This document shows, in pieces, positions 35,956-43,683 of a DNA stretch of 64,000 bases (the stretch's first letter is position 1; every line of letters begins with the position of its first letter). This DNA comes from Hassallia byssoidea VB512170 (lineage in GTDB: Bacteria; Cyanobacteriota; Cyanobacteriia; Cyanobacteriales; Nostocaceae). The notes beneath the pieces were generated by a model, which did no database searches, was not told where the DNA came from, and saw only the letters and a list, made by a program, of their open reading frames with translations. Position numbers and translations under genes: made by a program. Location: the NCBI RefSeq assembly GCF_000817785.2, contig NZ_JTCM02000002.1, positions 62,001-126,000 on the forward strand, written 5' to 3'.

Positions 35956-37086
35956 ATGGTAACTATTACAAAGAAGCTTGCCAACCATCCTCTTTCTAAC
36001 TATATTCAACTTCTCCAAAAAGGAGAAGCATTACTTCCTGACAATCCCGAAAACGTATTAGAAGTAGTTGGCATTCTCAAAAGTTATGGCGTAGTTTTAG
36101 ATGCTTACTCCAAAAATCTCATTTACATTGCCGAAAATCAATACTTAGTATTTTTTCCCTTTTTTAAATACTTTAATGGTGAAATTACTCTAAAGAAATT
36201 ACTACGTCATTGGTCGCATGACAGAATCAACTTTGAATATGCTGAATATTGCATGAAAGCTATGCTTTGGCATGGTGGGGGTGGGTTAGATGAATATTTA
36301 AATTCAGCAGAATTTGAAGAAAGAGCCAAAGTTGTTATTGATGCCAAATTTAAAAATAACCCCTTTATTAGCGCAGTTAACCAACTATTTCCTGATTTCT
36401 TAACAGAACAGTTGCGCGTAAGTTCTTACTATACTGGTTTGGGTCAATTTTGGCGAGTCATGGCTGATATGTTTCTCAGTTTATCAGACCTCTACGACCA
36501 AGGCAAAATCAAATCAATTCTCCAAGTTGTAGATCATATTAAAGGGGAGTTGGTAGCAAATGCAAGTAAGCCAATTACCTATGCTGTTAAAGTGCGGGAT
36601 AAAGTTTATGAAATTATTCCCCAAAGCGTTGGTTTAACCTTTCTTGCAGATACGGCAATTCCTTATGTCGAGGCTGTTTTCTTTCGAGGAACGCCTTTTC
36701 ACGGGACAGTTTCATATAATGCCCAAGCTTATCAAATTCCGGCAGATCAAGCAAGATTTCAATATGGTGCTTTGTATGCCGATCCTTTGCCGATTGGTGG
36801 TGCGGGTATTCCTCCTACCTTGTTAATGCAGGATATGCGCCACTTTCTGCCAGAATATTTGCACGAAGTTTATCGTCGCAGTCGCAGAGGTGAAGATGAT
36901 TTGCGGGTACAAATTTGCATGAGTTTCCAAAAATCGATGTTTTGTGTTACCACAGCAACGATTTTAGGATTAATGCCTCATCCTTTGGATAGCCAAAATC
37001 CAGATGAGCAAAATGCTAATCAAGTGTATTTAGCAAAGTGGATGGATAGGCTAGAAAATTCGCGGTTGTTGGATGTTAATGAGTAA
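35956..37086 (+). CDS. cupB: CO2 hydration protein CupB (ChpX)
   Basis: 376 residues from ATG 35956, which has CAGGAGAAAC upstream; the longer frame from 35812 is translated repeat. Cup proteins sit on NdhF/NdhD and bind a zinc that hydrates CO2 to bicarbonate as protons are pumped, making the reaction one-way. RHWSHDR (His85, Arg90) has the His-x4-Arg spacing proposed as zinc ligands in CupA (His130/Arg135). Other markers are MLWHGGGGLDEYL and GTPFHGTVSYNAQAY. CupB, rather than CupA, is favoured by length and by linkage to the ccm operon. Confidence 0.82.
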   Translation: MVTITKKLANHPLSNYIQLLQKGEALLPDNPENVLEVVGILKSYGVVLDAYSKNLIYIAENQYLVFFPFFKYFNGEITLKKLLRHWSHDRINFEYAEYCMKAMLWHGGGGLDEYLNSAEFEERAKVVIDAKFKNNPFISAVNQLFPDFLTEQLRVSSYYTGLGQFWRVMADMFLSLSDLYDQGKIKSILQVVDHIKGELVANASKPITYAVKVRDKVYEIIPQSVGLTFLADTAIPYVEAVFFRGTPFHGTVSYNAQAYQIPADQARFQYGALYADPLPIGGAGIPPTLLMQDMRHFLPEYLHEVYRRSRRGEDDLRVQICMSFQKSMFCVTTATILGLMPHPLDSQNPDEQNANQVYLAKWMDRLENSRLLDVNE

Positions 37087-37106
37087 ATATTTTTGAAGAG
37101 GACAAA

Positions 37107-37964
37107 GTGTATATCAATCGCTACGACAATCTCCTGGCAATTGAAAAACTCGATCCACTACAAGACCATTGTCAGATTTATCATTTGATGATTGGCTACG
37201 AGTTTCCTTGGGACATGACGCGATCGCTCGAAGTTGCTTTAATGCGAACTTATTGCGTTCCCAATATTTCTAAATTACTGGATAAAACTGGAGAATTTAA
37301 CAAGCGTCCTCAAAAACGCTACGATGATACCTCAATCATTGTTGTCGAAATTAGCAAGTGGGGTTATGAAAGCGATCGCGGTCAGGAAGCAATCCAACGC
37401 ATGAATGCTATCCACTCACGCTTTAAAATTGACAATGCCGATTTTCTCTATGTTCTTTCGACTTTTATTTATGAACCAATCCGCTGGAATGCCCGTTTTG
37501 GTTGGCGTTTGATGTGCGAAAAAGAAAAATTAGCTGCGTTTTATTTTTGGCGAGAAGTAGGGTTAAGAATGCATATTCAAAATATCCCCGAAACTTACGA
37601 TCAATTTGAACGCTATAACCTAGACTACGAACGCGAACACTTTCGTTATTCCGATGCTAATCGCCGAGTTGGTGAATCAACGCGCGATTTATTTTTGAGT
37701 TGGTATCCGTCTTGGATGCGATCGCCACTCAAACCTGTAATCTACGCTTTACTTGATAATACAATGCTCTCAGCCTTTGGTTTTGAACATTCCCCTCAAT
37801 GGTTGCGTTTGAGTCTTGCAAATAGCTTGAAACTTCGGGGTAAAGTATTGCGTTTCTTCCCACCCCGGAATCAGCCTAACTTCTTTATTGACTCTCCCAC
37901 CCGTAGCTATCCCACTGGCTATGAGATAGCTAATTTAGGACCATCAGAAAACCCGAAGAATTAA
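37107..37964 (+). CDS. MpaB/DUF2236-like oxygenase family protein
   Basis: 285 residues. GTG start at 37107 with GAAGAGGAC upstream; the gene is 20 bp after cupB, so it is in the same operon. The helical sequence with MNAIHSRFKIDNADFLYVLS and FIYEPIRWNARFGWRLM resembles the MpaB/rubber-oxygenase (DUF2236) family, in which a conserved His binds haem or a metal. The His in MNAIHSRF is at the expected place. Why such an enzyme would be tied to CO2 uptake genes is unknown; the link looks conserved with the ndh-cup cluster in related genomes as I remember it, but no search was possible. Confidence 0.6.
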   Translation: MYINRYDNLLAIEKLDPLQDHCQIYHLMIGYEFPWDMTRSLEVALMRTYCVPNISKLLDKTGEFNKRPQKRYDDTSIIVVEISKWGYESDRGQEAIQRMNAIHSRFKIDNADFLYVLSTFIYEPIRWNARFGWRLMCEKEKLAAFYFWREVGLRMHIQNIPETYDQFERYNLDYEREHFRYSDANRRVGESTRDLFLSWYPSWMRSPLKPVIYALLDNTMLSAFGFEHSPQWLRLSLANSLKLRGKVLRFFPPRNQPNFFIDSPTRSYPTGYEIANLGPSENPKN

Positions 37965-37992
37965 AAAAATTAAGCATCCGGTTCAATGCCAA

Positions 37993-38027
37993 GCGATGTC
38001 TAACGACAAGCCGCTTCGCGTCTACGC
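37993..38027. mobile_element. Small dispersed repeat inserted in a Uma2 gene
   Basis: 35 bp, GCGATGTCTAACGAC / AAGCCGCTTCGCGTCTACGC in two parts. This is a known-type small dispersed repeat of Nostoc-like genomes. It interrupts what must have been a GCGATCGC site at the end of the Uma2 gene: in the paralogue at 43684 the frame continues LRSLGIEPET, while here it reads LRRREAACR then stops inside the repeat. Related elements are at 38825-38855, 40180-40217 and 47463-47496. Confidence 0.75.
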
Positions 38028-38758
38028 AACTGTGCAGCCAAGCGATCGGCTCTTTGGCGTTCTTGTTCGGCTCTTTGACATTCTTGTTCGGCTCTTTGAC
38101 GTTCGTTTTCGGCTCTTTCATCACCACTTAACAACAAATTACCTTGCAAATCCCACCAGCGCAGCCAAGGTAATTCTACATTTTGATATTCTCCTTGCCA
38201 AATGCCTAGCTCAACTCGTAAAGGAGCAATAGGATAATGTCCTCGTTCATTTGCTGCTAATAACTGATACTGTCCGCCAATGAATTCATATACTTCTACA
38301 CTAGCTTTTTTGACTTCGTAAATAGCATAGAAAGGAGGACGAATCACCTGCTCATAAATCCAAAATTTGCCCGTCCAAGGGGTTTTGTCTCTTTCTTCAT
38401 TCCCATTACCAGAGACAAATTCTAACACAATCAATGGGGCGATAAATTCTCGCCAGAACACATAAGAGCGGCGCGTTATCCCATCCAGCAAAGGTGGTAC
38501 ATTTCCTACATAAAACCAATCAGGAGCCTCTGCACCGCGCTCTGGGGGGTCGGTTAAACGCCAGTAAATGCCTAAGTCTTGACCAATACAATATTGACCA
38601 TCAGGATGTAATTGCTTGAGGATGGGTGTAATTGAGTCAGTCAGTAAAATGCTTTGGGGATGCTCTTGCCAGTTTTTCACGAAAGTACCATTAGACTCTG
38701 GTAGCTGCGTATGGTCGGGGAAAGGAGTGAGGTCAGTGGCTAGATTAATTGCAGTCAT
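38000..38758 (-). CDS. Uma2-family protein, member 2, C-terminus altered by repeat
   Basis: 252 residues from ATG 38758 (MTAINLATDLTPFPDHTQLP). It shares most of its length with the copy at 43684-44448: DHTQLPESNGTFVKNWQEHP, APDWFYVGNVPPLLDG, LEFVSGNGNEERDKTPWTG and YAIYEVKKASVEVYE. The PD-(D/E)XK-like residues are in APDWFYVG and LEFVSG. A coiled coil of RAEQE(R/C)QRAE repeats ends the protein, and the last residues RRREAACR are read from an inserted small dispersed repeat. Function unknown. Confidence 0.82.
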   Translation of the reverse strand: MTAINLATDLTPFPDHTQLPESNGTFVKNWQEHPQSILLTDSITPILKQLHPDGQYCIGQDLGIYWRLTDPPERGAEAPDWFYVGNVPPLLDGITRRSYVFWREFIAPLIVLEFVSGNGNEERDKTPWTGKFWIYEQVIRPPFYAIYEVKKASVEVYEFIGGQYQLLAANERGHYPIAPLRVELGIWQGEYQNVELPWLRWWDLQGNLLLSGDERAENERQRAEQECQRAEQERQRADRLAAQLRRREAACR

Positions 38759-38824
38759 AGGGCTACTACCCTCGCGTTCTTCGTGAGGTTTGTTTTTTAG
38801 TTTAGCAATAGAGGGAGGAAAAGA

Positions 38825-38855
38825 GCGATCGCAATGCGTCCGCCGCAGGCATCGC
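38825..38855. mobile_element. Small dispersed repeat, second copy
   Basis: GCGATCGCAATGCGTCCG / CCGCAGGCATCGC (in two parts), of the same general type as the insert at 37993-38027, with GCGATCGC at one side. It lies upstream of the Uma2 gene. Confidence 0.55.
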
Positions 38856-38882
38856 ACTTCTATCAGTCAAGTCAAAATCGAG

Positions 38883-39341
38883 TTATAATTCTTCAATCTC
38901 GAAACTTGGTTCACCTGGATAAAACTCATTATTCACAATTTGCTCAAAGCTATAAGTACATTCTGACGGAAAGGTTTTCAAGGGTAAATTAGTTTCTCCC
39001 ATTGCCAAATCCTTACCGTTTTCATAAGCTGACTGTAAAGCATCTGGCAGGTAAGATTTGAGACTAGGATTATCTACTAATAATTTGATAATTTCACGTC
39101 GCTGCAAACGAATACTTGCTAACCAACTACGACTACGGCGTTCTGGCTGATACTGCCATTTAAGTAAATGCCCTAATAACACGCTCAGGCGATTTCTCAA
39201 TTCCTGGCGTTGTTGTTTCCCCAATGATTCTATTTCCTCAAGCAAATTTGGTAAGTCAATTTTGCCCCACTCTTTTTGGCGCAGTAACTTAGCTTGTTCT
39301 TGCGTCCAGCCATAGAAGTCTGTTTCGTAGAGGTTAGGCAT
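38883..39341 (-). CDS. DUF29 family protein
   Basis: 152 residues. The family pattern is clear: YETDFYGWTQEQAKLLRQKE at the start, LLEEIESLGKQQRQELRNRL, LLGHLLKWQYQPERRSRSW and WLASIRLQRREI, then the C-terminal FPSECTYSFEQI. DUF29 proteins are common in cyanobacteria, often near transposable or toxin genes. Function unknown. The ATG at 39341 starts a canonical N-terminus. Confidence 0.92.
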   Translation of the reverse strand: MPNLYETDFYGWTQEQAKLLRQKEWGKIDLPNLLEEIESLGKQQRQELRNRLSVLLGHLLKWQYQPERRSRSWLASIRLQRREIIKLLVDNPSLKSYLPDALQSAYENGKDLAMGETNLPLKTFPSECTYSFEQIVNNEFYPGEPSFEIEEL

Positions 39342-39447
39342 TTTAATTGCCTGTGTTGCTAGAAATAGGGTAACAAAAAAGTGTGAAAGCCTAAAGTTTA
39401 TTTGAGAGTTTATTTTGTCAATTTTCGGGTGTGGGTCAGGCGATCGC

Positions 39448-39870
39448 TTATCTTATATTCTCCACCCATAGAAGATTATTTACGTAAGTACTGGTCGAGA
39501 GCGCATTGTAAAATTTTTCATCTGCTGTCACCATCTGGCATCGTTGCGTAATGGCAAGTGCTAAGTATAAACAGTCATACACTGCTCGATCTGTCTCAAG
39601 GGCAATATCTAAAGCTAGTGGCATCAAGGGTTGAGATAAATACACTTCTATAGGAAATGCATTTAAATCAGCTAAGGTTTGTCTTGCATTGTCAGCAGTA
39701 TCTTCTTTGCGACGCACTCGTTTCCACAAGACATTTCCGACTTCTGGGTAAAAAAAATCTGGAGCTAAAAAAGTATGGTTACTTGCCAGTAAACGCCTAG
39801 CTGCATCAGAGTACACTTCAGGTACAAACCATTTTATGGCAATGCTAGCATCTAAAACATACTGACTCAC
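39448..39870 (-). CDS. PIN-domain toxin (VapC type)
   Basis: 140 residues. PIN acidic residues: YVLDASIAIKWF (Asp7), PDFFYPEVGNVLWK (Glu), DRAVYDCLYLALA (Asp) and MVTADEKFYNA (Asp). As a metal-dependent RNase it would cut tRNA or other RNA when free of its antitoxin. The start overlaps the antitoxin stop by 4 nt, the standard arrangement. It is complete, unlike the remnant at 14620. Confidence 0.9.
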   Translation of the reverse strand: MSQYVLDASIAIKWFVPEVYSDAARRLLASNHTFLAPDFFYPEVGNVLWKRVRRKEDTADNARQTLADLNAFPIEVYLSQPLMPLALDIALETDRAVYDCLYLALAITQRCQMVTADEKFYNALSTSTYVNNLLWVENIR

Positions 39871-40121
39871 CGTTCTCTGTCCTCGCGGATGAGTTCAGTA
39901 CTGTCACTGAAAGTTTTTCCTGCATACCTTAGTTGAGCGCGTGCTACTGCTTCTCTAACTTTTTCCATATCGCCGCCACTGTGGTAATGTGTCGCTTTTT
40001 CAGCCGCTTGTTGTAGGATATATTTTAATTCTTCTTGCAAAGACCTACCGTGCTGTTTGGCAAGAGTTTCTAGCTTTTGCAAGATGATAGGGTCTAAATT
40101 TTCAACTAAGATTTGAGCCAT
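39867..40121 (-). CDS. Ribbon-helix-helix antitoxin (FitA type)
   Basis: 84 residues. The N-terminal QILVENLDPIILQKLETLAK with HGRSLQEELKYILQQA is a ribbon-helix-helix fold of the FitA family; the rest is the PIN-binding tail. It represses its own operon and blocks the PIN toxin encoded directly downstream (4-nt overlap). Confidence 0.88.
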   Translation of the reverse strand: MAQILVENLDPIILQKLETLAKQHGRSLQEELKYILQQAAEKATHYHSGGDMEKVREAVARAQLRYAGKTFSDSTELIREDRER

Positions 40122-40179
40122 AGTTTTTACATTCTATCTTTTCGCTGCTTCTATTCGAGATTTTAAATTAGTTTAGCAA

Positions 40180-40217
40180 GCGTAGACACCAACCGAAGGC
40201 TTATCGTGAAACATCGC
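40180..40217. mobile_element. Small dispersed repeat, third copy
   Basis: GCGTAGACACCAACCGAAGG / CTTATCGTGAAACATCGC in two parts. It keeps the ends GCGTAGAC and ACATCGC of the insert at 37993-38027 with a diverged centre. It lies between the antitoxin and the kinase gene. Confidence 0.5.
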
Positions 40218-40301
40218 AGTTTTTCCGCAAAGCTAGGTTCAAGTTGTGAAGCCTCTGTTGTGTGAGAATTAATTTATTTATGTATTTTGGGAGTTGCAAA
40301 C

Positions 40302-41321
40302 GTGGTTTGGGTAACAGGCGATCGCTTGCAAGGTGGAAAATACACTATTGAAAGAGAGTTGGGACGGGGACGCTTTGGCATTACCTATTTGGTAAGAAAT
40401 AGGAATGGCGATCGCCTAGTCGTTAAAATCTTAAATGATGACCTGCTCAGATCCCTTACCCAGCAGGAACGCGAACGTTTAGAGACGATGTTTTGGCAAG
40501 AGGCGGTAAAACTTACTCGATGTAAGCATAAGCATATTGTACAGGTTGCAGAACCCTTTAAGGAAGGAGAGCATTGGTGTCTGGTAATGGAATATGTCGA
40601 TGGGGTAAGTTTGGCTGACCGTCGTCAACAAATCCTTTCAGAACAAGAAGCACTACGCTACATTCAGCAAATCGGGGAAGCTTTGATAGTTGTGCATGAG
40701 AATCGGTTGATTCATCGGGATGTGCATCCAGTAAATATCTTTTTGCGGGTGCGAAATGGACAAGCTGAAGCGGTGCTGATCGACTTTGGTTTAGCTCTGG
40801 ATTTTGACCATATTTTAACGACAAACCGAACGAAGGAAACTTCTGAGGGATTTACACCCCCTGAGCTTTACGCTCAAAGTATACCGAGTGGGGCTTATAG
40901 CGATATTTATTCTTTGGCAGCTACTTTATATGTGCTTTTAACTGGAAAAACACCTGTCAGTGCGTTGAAACGTAAGATTGACAACGCTGGTTTAGTGGAA
41001 CCGAAAGACTTGAATAATCTGGTTAGCGATCGCACAAACCGCGCAATTTTAACTGGTATGAAGCTAAATCCGAAGGAGCGATCAAAATCGATGCGGGAAT
41101 GGCTCGATTCTCTGGGGTTAACTGGAGAAACTCCCCAGCCTGAATCTACTGTAGTTCCTAACACCAACTCAAATCAAGAGAAAAAAATCAATTGGACAGC
41201 GATCGCAGCTATTGGAGCCTTACTCTCAGGTATTGCTGCTTTGATTCCTATTTTAAAACCACCTCCGCCTCCTCCCCCACCGTCACTGTCTCCCAGTCCG
41301 TCATCTACCAAAACACCGTAG
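40302..41321 (+). CDS. Ser/Thr protein kinase, Hanks type
   Basis: 339 residues from a GTG at 40302 with GGGAG upstream; a TTG at 40287 is also in frame. Kinase motifs: LGRGRFGITYLV (glycine loop), LVVKIL (Lys), IHRDVHPVNIFL (catalytic loop with the usual Lys replaced by His), VLIDFGLAL (DFG) and TPPELYAQSIPSGAYSDIYS. After about residue 285 come a membrane helix (IAAIGALLSGIAALIPILK) and a Pro/Ser-rich tail. The HRDxHPxN loop is shared with the next gene. Targets unknown. Confidence 0.88.
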   Translation: MVWVTGDRLQGGKYTIERELGRGRFGITYLVRNRNGDRLVVKILNDDLLRSLTQQERERLETMFWQEAVKLTRCKHKHIVQVAEPFKEGEHWCLVMEYVDGVSLADRRQQILSEQEALRYIQQIGEALIVVHENRLIHRDVHPVNIFLRVRNGQAEAVLIDFGLALDFDHILTTNRTKETSEGFTPPELYAQSIPSGAYSDIYSLAATLYVLLTGKTPVSALKRKIDNAGLVEPKDLNNLVSDRTNRAILTGMKLNPKERSKSMREWLDSLGLTGETPQPESTVVPNTNSNQEKKINWTAIAAIGALLSGIAALIPILKPPPPPPPPSLSPSPSSTKTP

Positions 41322-41395
41322 AATTAGCTAAACTTTCATTAGGATGCTGGCATTAAAGTAATTTTTTAAGTATTTTCTTTGATTTAGAGGTATTC

Positions 41396-42742
41396 ATGCC
41401 TTGGACAGCAGGACAAAAATTGCAAGGTGGCAAATATGTAATTAAGGAAGTCCTGGGACAGGGAGGATTTGGGATTACTTACAAAGCATTGGATGTTAAG
41501 CTAGGTCGGCAAGTTGTCATCAAGACACCCAATGAATATCTTAGCCATGACCCGGAGTATCACAAATACATAGATCGATTTCAGCGAGAAGGGCAGACAT
41601 TAACACGTCTATCTCAAGACCCTCATCCTCACATTGTAGGGGTGATTGACAAGTTTCAGGAAGGTAGTATTCACTGTCTAGTAATGGACTTTGTTGAGGG
41701 AGAAAATTTGTTTGAGGCAGTTAGACGCAGAGGGGCGTTACCTGAAGCAGAGATTGTGCCTTGTATTCGCCAGATTGGGGAAGCCTTGATGGTAGTGCAT
41801 GAAGCACAGCTAGTACACCGAGATGCTCACCCCGGAAACATTATGCTGCGAAGTAATGGCAAAGCGGTTCTGATTGACTTTGGTATCGCTAAAGAACTTT
41901 TACCTGCAACTTTGAGTTCAACAGGTAATGCGGGTAATCATGGGTTTGCGCCTTATGAGCAGATAACTAGGGGCAGTCGGGAGCCAACGGTCGATGTTTA
42001 CTGTCTGGCTGCTACACTTTATTATGCGCTGACAGGTCAAAACCCCACAACTTCTTTGACTCGCAAGCTTGATAATGTTTTTCTGACTCCACCCAAATCA
42101 ATTATTACAGGCATCAGTGACCGTTTAAATCAGGCAATTCTCAAGGGTATGGCGCTAGAGGCAAAAGACCGTCCTCAGTCAATGCAGGCATGGTTGGCAA
42201 TGTTAGAAGCACCAAAACCAGTGCCTCCACCTTTAGTTGAGCCAGGTTATAAAAGAGAAGTTGTTCACCCCAAAGCCAAGCCAGAGTCAGAGGCAATTCC
42301 AGGTAAATCAGATACTAAATTACCTAGAATTATTCCCTGGGTCGGGTTAGTTGGTGTATTATTAAGCTACCTATTGATAGGCTACTTGTTAGGCGCGTCT
42401 AACGCTCCGTACATAGCTTGGGCTGTGGCTGTGGCTTGGGCTGTGGCTGTGGCTTGGGCTGTGGCTTGGGCTGGGGCTGGGGCTGGGGCTGTGGTTGTGG
42501 CTTCGGTTGTGGCTGTGGCTGGGGTTTGGGTTGTGGCTGTGACTTGGGTTTGGGTTGTGGCTGTGGCTGGGGCTGGGGCTGTGGCTGGGGCTGTGGCTGT
42601 GATTTGGGCTGGGGCTATGGGTGGAGATGAATTACAAAAATCTTTTAGCAAGGTTCATACTTTTCTAATTTTGGCTGGCACTTGTAGTCTAGGCTTGGGT
42701 TTGGGATCGTTAGGACATAGGATTTTTAATCCAGGTTCATAG
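41396..42742 (+). CDS. Ser/Thr protein kinase with repetitive Ala/Val/Trp membrane region
   Basis: 448 residues. Kinase domain: LGQGGFGITYKALD, VVIKTP, VHRDAHPGNIMLR (His in place of the catalytic-loop Lys), VLIDFGIAK and GFAPYEQITRGSREPTVDVY. After a Pro/Lys linker (about 275-315) a first membrane helix (IPWVGLVGVLLSYLLIGYLL) is followed by about 70 residues of Ala, Val, Trp and Gly (42414-42620) encoded by GGCTGTGGCTGTG-like hexamers, then a last helix ending GSLGHRIFNPGS. The repeat is probably an unstable membrane array. The end overlaps the convergent antitoxin gene by 17 nt. Confidence 0.85.
   Translation: MPWTAGQKLQGGKYVIKEVLGQGGFGITYKALDVKLGRQVVIKTPNEYLSHDPEYHKYIDRFQREGQTLTRLSQDPHPHIVGVIDKFQEGSIHCLVMDFVEGENLFEAVRRRGALPEAEIVPCIRQIGEALMVVHEAQLVHRDAHPGNIMLRSNGKAVLIDFGIAKELLPATLSSTGNAGNHGFAPYEQITRGSREPTVDVYCLAATLYYALTGQNPTTSLTRKLDNVFLTPPKSIITGISDRLNQAILKGMALEAKDRPQSMQAWLAMLEAPKPVPPPLVEPGYKREVVHPKAKPESEAIPGKSDTKLPRIIPWVGLVGVLLSYLLIGYLLGASNAPYIAWAVAVAWAVAVAWAVAWAGAGAGAVVVASVVAVAGVWVVAVTWVWVVAVAGAGAVAGAVAVIWAGAMGGDELQKSFSKVHTFLILAGTCSLGLGLGSLGHRIFNPGS
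42414..42620 (+). repeat. Hexanucleotide coding repeat (GCTGTG/GCTGGG) in kinase gene
   Basis: About 207 bp made largely of GGCTGT and GGCTGG units with GGCTTGG interruptions, encoding AVAVAWAVAVAWAVAWAGAG-type sequence. The repeat length is a multiple of 3 throughout, so the frame is kept. It is the strongest base-composition outlier in the window (very GC- and G-rich on the plus strand). Confidence 0.9.
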
Positions 42743-43148
42743 CTTTATCATAAGTAAATAAACTGACATCTACATGGAAGTAATCCGCCAGCGCTTCTGC
42801 CTGAGTTTTATTAATGGTGCGATCGCCATTAACAATTTGCAAGGCAATTTCCAATGAACCAATTACCTCAGCTAATGCTTCGGTTGTAGTATCGCGTGCG
42901 TCCATCAGATGCACTAACATCGAATGGGGTGTACCTTGGAGGATTGGGTAATGGGTTTCTTCAAACTGCTCAATTAATGTCACCAATAGTTGCAACAGCA
43001 TCTCTTCTTCTGGTGTACGATTAGAACGATGTTCTAAGGTTAATGCGAGTGCGATCGCTTGTTCGTTTTCTTCCTCCGTGGTAATTATTTTTGGCTGATA
43101 CTCGGCTAGCAATTTACCATAAGATTCCGGATTAAAAGTACGGGTCAT
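42726..43148 (-). CDS. higA: HigA-type antitoxin
   Basis: 140 residues from ATG 43148 (MTRTFNPESYGKLLAEYQPK); the frame opens at 43169. N-terminal helices are followed by a helix-turn-helix near residues 90-130: HLMDARDTTTEALAEVIGSL and IVNGDRTINKTQAEALADYF. The toxin gene is upstream with a 17-nt overlap, the inverted order typical of higBA. A second set with the same layout is at 51447-52143. Confidence 0.82.
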   Translation of the reverse strand: MTRTFNPESYGKLLAEYQPKIITTEEENEQAIALALTLEHRSNRTPEEEMLLQLLVTLIEQFEETHYPILQGTPHSMLVHLMDARDTTTEALAEVIGSLEIALQIVNGDRTINKTQAEALADYFHVDVSLFTYDKAMNLD

Positions 43149-43431
43149 TTTTCCATTTATCCTTATCATATTCAGCGTGAGTTAGGACATATTTAATATA
43201 GATTCTTTGAGTTTCGTAAACAATATCAACAATCAAACGGTAGTTGTTTCCTTTGATATTAAACACGGTGAAGTTGCCAACGGCTTCTGCTTTTGGATAA
43301 ATAGCCTGAACTTCAAGCAGATTTTTCCATTCAGCTTTAGTTGCCACCCTATACCAATCATAAAGTGCATCACAGACATCTGCGTGTGCTTCACAAAATT
43401 CCCGGAGAATTCTGCGACTAATAACGTGCAT
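43132..43431 (-). CDS. higB: HigB-type mRNA interferase toxin
   Basis: 99 residues. The RelE-fold signature of the HigB family is present: HVISRRILREFCEAHADV, FTVFNIKGNNYRLIVDIVYE and YVLTHAEYDKDKWKND. It would cleave mRNA on the ribosome. Toxin-first order with a 17-nt overlap with the antitoxin. Preceded by a 65-residue ORF (43456-43653) on the same strand. Confidence 0.9.
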   Translation of the reverse strand: MHVISRRILREFCEAHADVCDALYDWYRVATKAEWKNLLEVQAIYPKAEAVGNFTVFNIKGNNYRLIVDIVYETQRIYIKYVLTHAEYDKDKWKNDPYF

Positions 43432-43455
43432 TTAAATTTACTCTGATAAAAACTA

Positions 43456-43653
43456 TTAAAAAACGGGTGGCGCAATTGTAGGGAGTGCCTTCTTTAACTC
43501 TTGCGACAACGATTCCAAAAACATCATGTCATTAGTGATATCTGAAACCTCATCATCATTCAAATTCTCTGTTTCTAATTGCTTTTGATAAGCTTCAATC
43601 CTATATTCCAGCGCTTCAACAATAAATCGAATTGCTTTAGGAGAAAAATTCAC
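43456..43653 (-). CDS. Small helical protein of unknown function
   Basis: 65 residues, IRFIVEALEYRIEAYQKQLE plus NDDEVSDITNDMMFLESLSQ. Predicted all-alpha, acidic, ending APPVF. It lies 24 bp upstream of higB on the same strand and may be part of that operon. Base composition and helical periodicity look like a real protein; no family recognised. Confidence 0.6.
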   Translation of the reverse strand: MNFSPKAIRFIVEALEYRIEAYQKQLETENLNDDEVSDITNDMMFLESLSQELKKALPTIAPPVF

Positions 43654-43683
43654 GACTAATAAGTCCCTTAATAGCCAAAAATA

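Noticed and set aside
42382-42651. Antisense Ala/Thr-rich and plus-strand Cys/Gly-rich frames in the kinase repeat
   Set aside because: Products of the hexanucleotide repeat in other frames.
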